Below are positions 26,701 to 35,700 of a stretch of 64,000 nucleotides of DNA, one piece after another. Numbering within the stretch: the stretch's first letter is position 1; the number at the start of each line of letters is the position of its first letter. This stretch comes from Molanna angustata (Eukaryota; Arthropoda; Insecta; Trichoptera; Molannidae): positions 11,245,607-11,309,606 of the forward strand of contig OY754968.1 of NCBI GenBank assembly GCA_963576475.1, read 5' to 3'. The position numbers and the translations under genes are program-made. The notes beneath the pieces were generated by a model that had not been told where the DNA came from, did no database searches, and was given only the letters and a program-made list of their open reading frames with translations.

Positions 26701-29700
26701 GGTGATATCTGAATCATATACATAATACTCCCTACTGTTGCTAGAACTGTCAGATTCTACTTCACTCTCGGTATCAGTGTAATCACTTTCAACTTCTCCT
26801 TGTTCGTTGAGACGTAATACAACGTGGCTCGTGTGTCTATGACGAAATTTAACTTTGGACAGATCTGGAGGAGGGATTCCGGGCTGCACATATAAAAGCT
26901 GCTTTAGTATGGCACGAGTGATGACTCGCAACCTCACAAGTTTAGCAAAATATTTTGACAAGGCAGCATATGGTGAAGCTGGTGGATATGATGATGGTGG
27001 GAGTGTCACGTGATAAATACTCTCTCGAGGATTTCGTGATATTGGTACATTTACATTATCATTATTGGACCGACTGTCTGATTCCTGTCCAAAAACCCAT
27101 AAGAAAATATATGTAAAACTAAATATGTAAATACATGATCTTGGAGATGTTTCAGTAGGTATTTCAAACAATAATGAATTGTAGAAACCTAATCATGGAA
27201 ATTAACTTTTTCTGTGATGTCTGTGATGTGTAAATGAAAGAAATCACCGTGCAAGTTATAAATAGTACTTGCAAGTTGATTTCTGGCCCATAAATGTGAT
27301 TTTCTATATTTATTGGATAATAACATGTCAATATAAAAAACAAATATTACTCAAAATTCAGTTGGTATTGTCTTGTGGGTAATCAAAATATCTATAACAG
27401 AGAACATCTTCCTAACAGAGATTTTATTTGATAACCTTTGAGCAGTGAACTTTGAGCATTAAAGCTAGTGTCCATATAGGCGCAGTGGAGAGATAAGACT
27501 TTTGTCTCCAAGCAACAATGATAGTATGATGCCGATCGATCAGTGGGCGCACTTGTATGAATTTCTTTACAAGGAATACTAAAATTCGTCTGATCCGTAT
27601 GCTGCGCTTATGTGGATGCTAAGCCTTAAATAGTATTCACTTAAAAATTAAATTTACTACCAGAAAAATTGTACAACATATATTTGGACTAAATTATAGT
27701 ATTTTAAATTTCATAAGCGCGTTACATTTTATGGACTTTCAATTTCATATTATTAACCACCTTCAAAGAAATAAACAAACACCAGCAGCTGTATTGTGCA
27801 TGAAAATAAATTGTATTTACAAATTTGAAAGGAGACTTGCCCCTGGAAAGTTATTCCATTATGCAAACACTTATATCTTTCATTAAAAAAATGTAGTATT
27901 GTAGCCCTTATGTATTTCTAATATTACCTCTTTTCCATGCCAATTCATAAAATAGACAAAAAATAAGTACAATAAACCGGTATTTAATTGATCATGTTTA
28001 TCTAAATGTAATAAAGAAAATATGAAATAAAAGTTAATAGATATCTTACATGTGAGGGTTGACCAGGTGCAGCGGTAATACCCTGACCTTGGTTGGAATG
28101 CTGATGCAATAAAGTGACCCATTTGTCAGCCTCGCTACTTGTCTGACATACTGCTACAATTGTTTCAATCAATTGACCAGATATTTCAAATGCATTCTTT
28201 CTACTGTCCGTGTCCTCTAGTTTTGTAATAGTGAGACCACTTAATGGAAGTGAACCCTGAAATGATTGGCAATTTAACTTTTATGACCAATTTATCTGGG
28301 TTTTTAAATAATCACATATCATTATCAATAACCAAACAATTAATATAATACCTGCTTAAAACAATTATATAGATGTTTCATTAAGAACCTAGTTAGTTTG
28401 GATATTAATAAAGAAAAATATACCTTAACTTTTTAATTATGTTCTGTATATATTCTTGTAGGAAAATAATAAGCATACCCCGATTTTTGATATTTATCTT
28501 AAATTTCTAAAAAACTATAAGGTATAGAGAATTATATTTTTTTTATAAATTGAAGAAGATCAAAATATCTGGAAAAATACAATGTAACGTTGCATTAATG
28601 CATCAGGTTAAGTTAATAAACCAAAAAAACTTTTATTTCGCAATGGCGCTGAATGGAAAATAAATGTTTTTTAGGTTTATTTACTAAACCTGAAGCATTA
28701 ATGCAACGTCACATCATATTTTTCTAGATTTTTTTGTCTTCTTTAATTTAAAAAAAATTATGTTGAACTACGCCTTATATTTTATTAAAAATATAAGATA
28801 AACGTTGAAAATCGGGGTATGCCATTATTTTTCTACAAGAATTTATACAGAACATTATCAAAAACTAAAGATATATTTTTCTTTGTTAATACCCAAACTA
28901 TCTAAATTATTTTCTTCAAAACAATTTGATAAGAAATAATGATGGTATATCAAATTGAAAAATAGGTACGTTGGCAGCAGTCCCCCCCTTACGTACATTT
29001 TCACTGTAGAAGGATCGATTACCTTTTCAAATCCTAATAAATACATTACAAACCTGCTAAAATAGATAAAAAATTTAGTTGGCTCCACAAAACAACTTTA
29101 AAACGCATGGGCCCATTTTCTGTGATGAAGATTGCCTGGTATTATGAAAATTGCTTCAAGAGTGAGGTAACTGAAATAGAAAAACAGAGCAGATGCTTCT
29201 TCATCACTGAGTTGGTAGTCTCCTGTGATGTGAATTTTCCAACTATTTAATAACTTTTCATCAGTTTGGGTTCCCCTGGGTTTCAAATACATCAAAACAT
29301 AGAAACTTAAACTTAAAAGATAGCTTGTGTAACATAAATTATAAGAATCTCTTGAAAATAATAGTAAAGGTTACCTCGTATACAAAAGCACTCATTCTCT
29401 TGCTAACCGAGAGCACGAGAAGAGTTGCCGGAAAGAGGACCAAGTATCGGTCGTGGTGTTTAGCACCGAGGGCCACTCCTCCCATGTGAAGGACCTCACC
29501 AAGCCCCGCAGGACATCTCCAACCACGCACGGCACCTGTCACCACTTGCAGCTCCAATTCTTTCTGACGACGTGTGGCTGCACAACCAGACTAAAAAAAA
29601 AATATAAACTTTTAACAATAAAATCTGAAGCCCTATTGCTCATCTTTTTGATTGAGAAAAGGGATTACTTAAAACGTTATCTTATCTTAGATTTTGTACC

Positions 29701-32700
29701 CTTTATAAGAAGACAACTATAACTGATATTGCTTTTTTTATGTTTGAAATTATCACTTCATGATAGAACTCCATAGTCAACTAGAATAAAGCCGCGTTGA
29801 CACAGTCAAAGTGTGCTCGGACCGGATACCTACTCGGACGCCACTCGTATTATGTCAACCGGTAATCCGAGCCCGCTCGGATGATGGCGACCGATCCGTG
29901 TTGACTCAGACCACATCCTATTGTTCCGAGTTAGCTCGTATAGTAGTCAAACAAAATGGCGGACAACAACAAACAGATGTCATCTCGTGGTAAAAAAAAG
30001 TGGTCTGAGCGCGATACTGCTAAATTTTTAGAATTATACGAAGCGGAAGAAGTTCAATGGAACGTTGAATTAAAATATTATAAAAATAAAGACGCAAGGA
30101 ATGCGGTAGTGCCATTTGTACTTCACGAAGGAAATTTTCAGATGTGCCCTGCTTTGTACGCCTTAAAATCCATTGACGGGTCCAAATTTTCCTAATGCGT
30201 TGCTTATTTTTTTTCCTTGTAGTGGTTTTCTATCTCTTTAATTAATGTGTCTGCAACAACTCAGACACCTTGCAGCAACATATCTGTCTGTGCATTATTT
30301 ATGACTTAAAAAATGAGTAAAAAAGCTTGTGTGTTAAATGAAAACTAACACCTTACAGCGACAGAGCTAACTTATGATTTTGAATCAGAGTAAAAAAGTT
30401 TGTGTGTAAACCGCTATCCGTGTAGACTCGGATGAAGCTTACTCATACGAGTCCACTCGGTCCGAGCATACTCTGACTGTGTCAACGCGGCATTATGAAA
30501 AAAATATATTTAATTTTAAGTTCTATTTAAATTTTTCGCAAACGCGACTCTCATTCACCGGTATTGCTCTATGCTGAGCATGCATTGTCAGAATGGTGCG
30601 ATACCGGTGAATGGCAGTTGCGTTTGCAAAAAATTTAAATAGAACATAAAATTAAATATAATTTTATTCATAATTCTAGTTGATATTGCCTATCATTGTA
30701 TCTGTATTTTGACCACGATGAATAGGAACTAGTAATGTGAGAAAGGAAATGATATAACTCACACAGCAGTTGTATCCTTTCCATTATTAATGTTAATTCT
30801 CGACAGATAAAATCATATAAATTAAATGTCCCATTGTATAAGACTATGTTCTTAAATATATTATATACAAATATGAAGTCTTTAAACTAGTTTGTACTCT
30901 AATATAGTTTATAGACGACATGTCAATATTTCAAGATAACTCAGCATTGTTACAAAGTAATTGAAAGCTAAAATTTGAATACAAAATAAATAACATACAG
31001 CTATGTCCTTATATACAACGACAGCTCTGTGCGTGTCCCCTCTATCAGGATGTGACTCTACAACATGTCGACCCAACTCTTGAAGCATAGCTGCATATTT
31101 GTGAAGTCTCCGGAATGGTTTACTCAAACCGGTCGTCAAAACAAGAATACCGGGACAAACAGCACCACAATGCTCCATGAAAGCATTCAACTCATCTCTG
31201 AAAATATTAATATATGCATCTTCAAATATTAATCTGTACTTATTATTGCAGAATAAATTCAACTTATGCAAATGAAGTTATACAACTGATATTACATGTC
31301 ATAGTCAAAAGTGTGAAGTAAATATTAAGAGATAAGCAAAAAGTACAAACATAAAACTCAATTTATTTGAAATGAAACTTTGTCAAATAATTCTTGAAGT
31401 TACTCCAAGAATTTATTTTTTAATTTATAATAAAACATGAGTCATATTATTTATTTTAGATTATTTTGGAAATTAAATCGGTTTTGATTTACTAAAAAAA
31501 ATTTTTTTTCCAAAAATAATTTTTAAGGGTATGTTACTACTATCTTATCAGAAAAAAGTGTCAAGAAATGATATTTATTTGTCGGCCTTCGTGGCTCAGT
31601 CATCTGACTGCTAATCCGAAGGTCCCGGGTTCGATTCCCGGTGGAGGCACAGTTTTTAATTGTGTTTTGAGTCTAGATCTGTGAAACGATTAATATCGTA
31701 AGTCTCCAGCATGTGGCAACTTGTTATTGGGTGCGTGTTAAATTAATATTGGACATAGTACCTGTTAGTTGCCCGAGAAGCAAAATTAAATAAATAGATA
31801 CTGAATGTATTAAACATACTGACGTATCAGACATAACTATTCCATCATTACCTATAATTTAAATTACAGTGAAAATGTGTTCAGGAATCATTGAGTAAAA
31901 AAATATTAATTAAAAAAACACATATTGCAAATATACTCGCTTGTATTTCTCTAATATACTCACTGGTATTTATCTAATATACTCAATTGTATTTCTATAA
32001 TATACTCACTTGAATTTATCTAATATACTCAATTGTATTTCTATACTCACTTTTATTTATCAAATATACTCATTTATATTTATCTAATATACCTACTCAC
32101 TTGTATTTAACAAATATACTCATTTGTATTTAACAAATATACTCATTTGTATTTAACAAATATACTCATTTATATTTATCTAATATACCTACTCACTTGT
32201 ATTTAACAAATATACTTCCTTGTATTTATCAAATATACTCATTTATATTTATCTAATATACCTACTCACTTGTATTTAACAAATATACTCACTTGTATTT
32301 AACAAATATACTTCCTTGTATTTATCAAATATACTCATTTATATTTATCTAATATACCTACTCACTTGTATTTAACAAATATACTCACTTGTATTTAACA
32401 AATATACTCATTTATATTTATCTAATATACCTACTCACTTGTATTTAACAAATATACTTCCTTGTATTTATCAAATATGCTCATTTATATTTATCTAATA
32501 TACCTACTTCCTTGTATTTATCAAATATACTCATTTATATTTATCTAATATACCTACTCACTTGTATTTAACAAATATACTCACTTGTATTTAACAAATA
32601 TACTCATTTATATTTATCTAATATACCTACTCACTTGTATTTAACAAATATACTTCCTTGTATTTATCAAATATGCTCATTTATATTTATCTAATATACC

Positions 32701-35700
32701 TACTTCCTTGTATTTATCAAATATACTCATTTATATTTATCTAATATACCTACTCACTTGTATTTAACAAATATACTCACTTGTATTTATCTAATATACT
32801 CACTTGTATTTATCTAATATACACACTGCTCTAGGATGTGAAGCACAATATGTTTCATGTACTGCCTTTAATTTAGGTGCCCATTGCAAAAACAGTCCTC
32901 CAACCCTCTGATCTGGACCTGTCTTTGCTCCACATTCTTCTATTAGTGCTAATAATTCTTCATGTAATTGTAGTACTTCTAATATATTACCCGTTAATTG
33001 TCTGTATTCATCTCTAGTCAAACTGCAATAATAATATTTGTATTTTAATTAATATGATTTGAAATATACCACATACGAGTATGCATTACTTGATAAAAGT
33101 AAGCACGACACTTGCAAGTATGCCTACACACTAGTCTCATCTCATCTTAAAAGGCAACATTCAGAATGGGTGGTCAAAATCATTGCTAAATTTTGTGAGA
33201 TGAGATGTTATTTTTGTTTAAATTAATTTCTCACGCTAATGTTGCTTCTCTGGGCTGGAATCACTGGTTAGTTGAAAGAAATTAAAATAAACTCGCCACT
33301 TGCGCAAGGTGCAAGGAAGTGTTCATTATTATGATTATTATTTTGTCTGTTGTATTTTCGAATATCTGGCTTTTACAGGACACGCGAAAACAAAGGATAA
33401 TAGAAATAGTGAAAGCACTATTCTATTCCGGTGCCTCACAGCATAGATTTGAAAAATTGACAGTAAAAATGATAAAAATTCAGACCACAAACATCAGATT
33501 TTCAGATACTTGAGAGAAATAACAGCTATTTATAATCTGTAGCAAAAAATCAACAGTTTTATCCTTAGGGATGTACTTAAATTATTAAGAATTAAAAGAA
33601 ATCTCTCTGAATATTTGGACACCAAATGCTTATAAATAAAGCACACTCGTGGAATTTTTCGAATTAAACAGTACAATTTTCAACTTACATATCACTTTTT
33701 TCTAAGGGTTGCAAAAAATTGTTCACTATTCCCTGCAATTCGGCTACATGAGCCTTTTCTGAATCAATGATGTCTTTTAGCACCACATTCCTGAAAGCTT
33801 GAACTTCAGAGGGGGCTCGTACTGGGGATGTCGCTGCAGAACCACCCGAATCTACAAATTAAAAAAAAAACATTGATGCTCTAATATAATCAACAAAAAA
33901 TTGTTATCTGAACAATAAATTATGTGAATGTTATTATAGGCATGATGACTAATTTTGAAAAACTATCTCACGATGTTTTTACGCATTCACTGTTTTCAAA
34001 TATATATACATTTCTACATAAAATAAAGGTTTAGTAGCAAAAATCGCCATTTTAAAATCAAATTTGACATTTACGCCAAAAAAAGCTTGTAGTATCATGG
34101 CGGCTGCCGACCCTGACGGTGACGTCATGGTATCGTAAACTGCATATCACTACTATATGTAATATATGTGTTCTAAGACGATTTGTGTATTTATAATCAA
34201 TTCAAAAGTGCATAAGTGTTGTGCGGTCCCTAAATGTACAAACACGACGAAAAAAACACCTACTGAGGTATTTGTTTTCGTCCCACGCGAAAAAAAAGAG
34301 AAATAAGTGATTAAATTTCGCACGGCGAGACACAAGTGAATTTTATTAAGTACGCGTTTACAATGAAGTACAGTATTTGTTCCCCCACAGCTCTCAATAA
34401 TATAATATTTACCATTATTTAGGCAATAAGCATATAAAGAACTTCATTAGTGTCCAAACGTCAAAATAGGCCATCATAAGTTTCCCGCGTATGTTTTTAG
34501 CTTATGAACACATAATGTAGAGAGAAGAAGGAGCATATTTTATCGATTTTCGAGATGTAAGTTGTATTTAAATTACAGATAAATAAAGTACTTATATGTA
34601 CTTATTATTAAGTTTTTACGTTTCGAAATTCTGATGAACAAAAGTCTTTGTTCGACGCAAAGAAATATCCGACCATCAAAAGTTCCATTCTAGTTAAGAG
34701 TAGTTAAGACAGGCAGAAAAATAACTACTATGGCTGCTATTGCTAAAAATAACGATAGCAGATAAATATAGCTTGTTATGAACACAATACAAATAACGAG
34801 CGCTATGTAATAATTCGTATGCTGCTAAAATTGTAACGATGTTTTAAAACGCAGGCTTCGCGTAATCGCCGTCGTTTCGCAAATCGCTTCATTGCATGAA
34901 AAAAATATAGCTTGCTAGTTTAGTTTGGCAGTGACCAGCATCATAACATGTCGAACGTTCGTCAGCTCATCATCGCGTGACAAAATTGTAGAATACTAAA
35001 ACTAAATTAGTTTACCATGCGTTGCGAGCGTTCATTATTTATTTATTTATTCAATAAAAACTAAGTTACATACAAAATACAATTAACATAGGCCCGATAT
35101 TACAGTCGGCCCTCAACTCATTGAGTTTGCCAAACTCAAGATTAATGTTAAGGGGAGATTGAATCCATTTCCGTATTACAGTGCAATATGACATGTCAGT
35201 TACTAAATCTTCAATTATAGACATATTTCACTTTTTCTGTGGTTATTATCTGTCAAATTTAAATAACCTCAAATAATACGAAATACGAAACGGGACGCTA
35301 CGACTTTAAATACCATTGTTTTATTATCCAACATGGTAAATTTAATTTTTTTCACCAAAATAATGCTTTTAAATGCCCGTTTTCGTTTCAATACGGCTGT
35401 CAGTTTGTTTTGTTGTGTGGCGCCACCTTCGATACAACACTGAAACTACACACGTTGCCTAACGCCTCTAGTGATAGAAACTGAAACTACACGAGTTGCC
35501 TAGCAAATGACAGTTGACTCACAGTTAAGTACTTAATCTGCCAGAAACGTTGAGTTAAATATTTGTCGTTTTAGTGACGTATTTGAGGGAAGATTAGGTC
35601 TAAACGGACACTGTAATACGCTATATTTTTGTAAAACTTGAGTTTAGCTCTTAAACTGACACTGTAATACCGGCCCATAGTGTCCCCCGATAGGTAGGCG

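Larger units (their letters stand above)
29777..30683. mobile_element. Palindromic MITE interrupted by a Harbinger insertion
   Basis: The right part (30493-30683) has arms of about 80 bp built from TAATTTTAAGTTCTATTTAA and CGCAAACGC...CATTCACCGGTAT, both inverted. The outermost 10 bp of the left arm (TCAACTAGAA, 29777-29786) are separated from the rest by the 703-bp element at 29790-30492. Removing that element leaves a near-perfect palindrome of about 200 bp. Confidence 0.7.

Noticed and set aside
27085..27171. ATG at 27171 as the start of an independent 833-aa protein
   Set aside because: The first 29 codons are the pyrimidine-rich intron end before a good acceptor, and exon 6 joins in phase, so a PIX exon is the simpler reading.
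29098..29295. 65-codon frame on the - strand between PIX exons 5 and 6
   Set aside because: It does not fit the PH domain, which is continuous from exon 5 to exon 6 without it, and no splice phase supports it.
31581..31655. Possible tRNA gene
   Set aside because: Cloverleaf stems do not close well and the same body and tail occur at 20688-20912; it is a SINE.
31930..32826. CRISPR-like array
   Set aside because: Units of 22-25 bp are contiguous with no unique spacers, and the genome is eukaryotic; it is a minisatellite.
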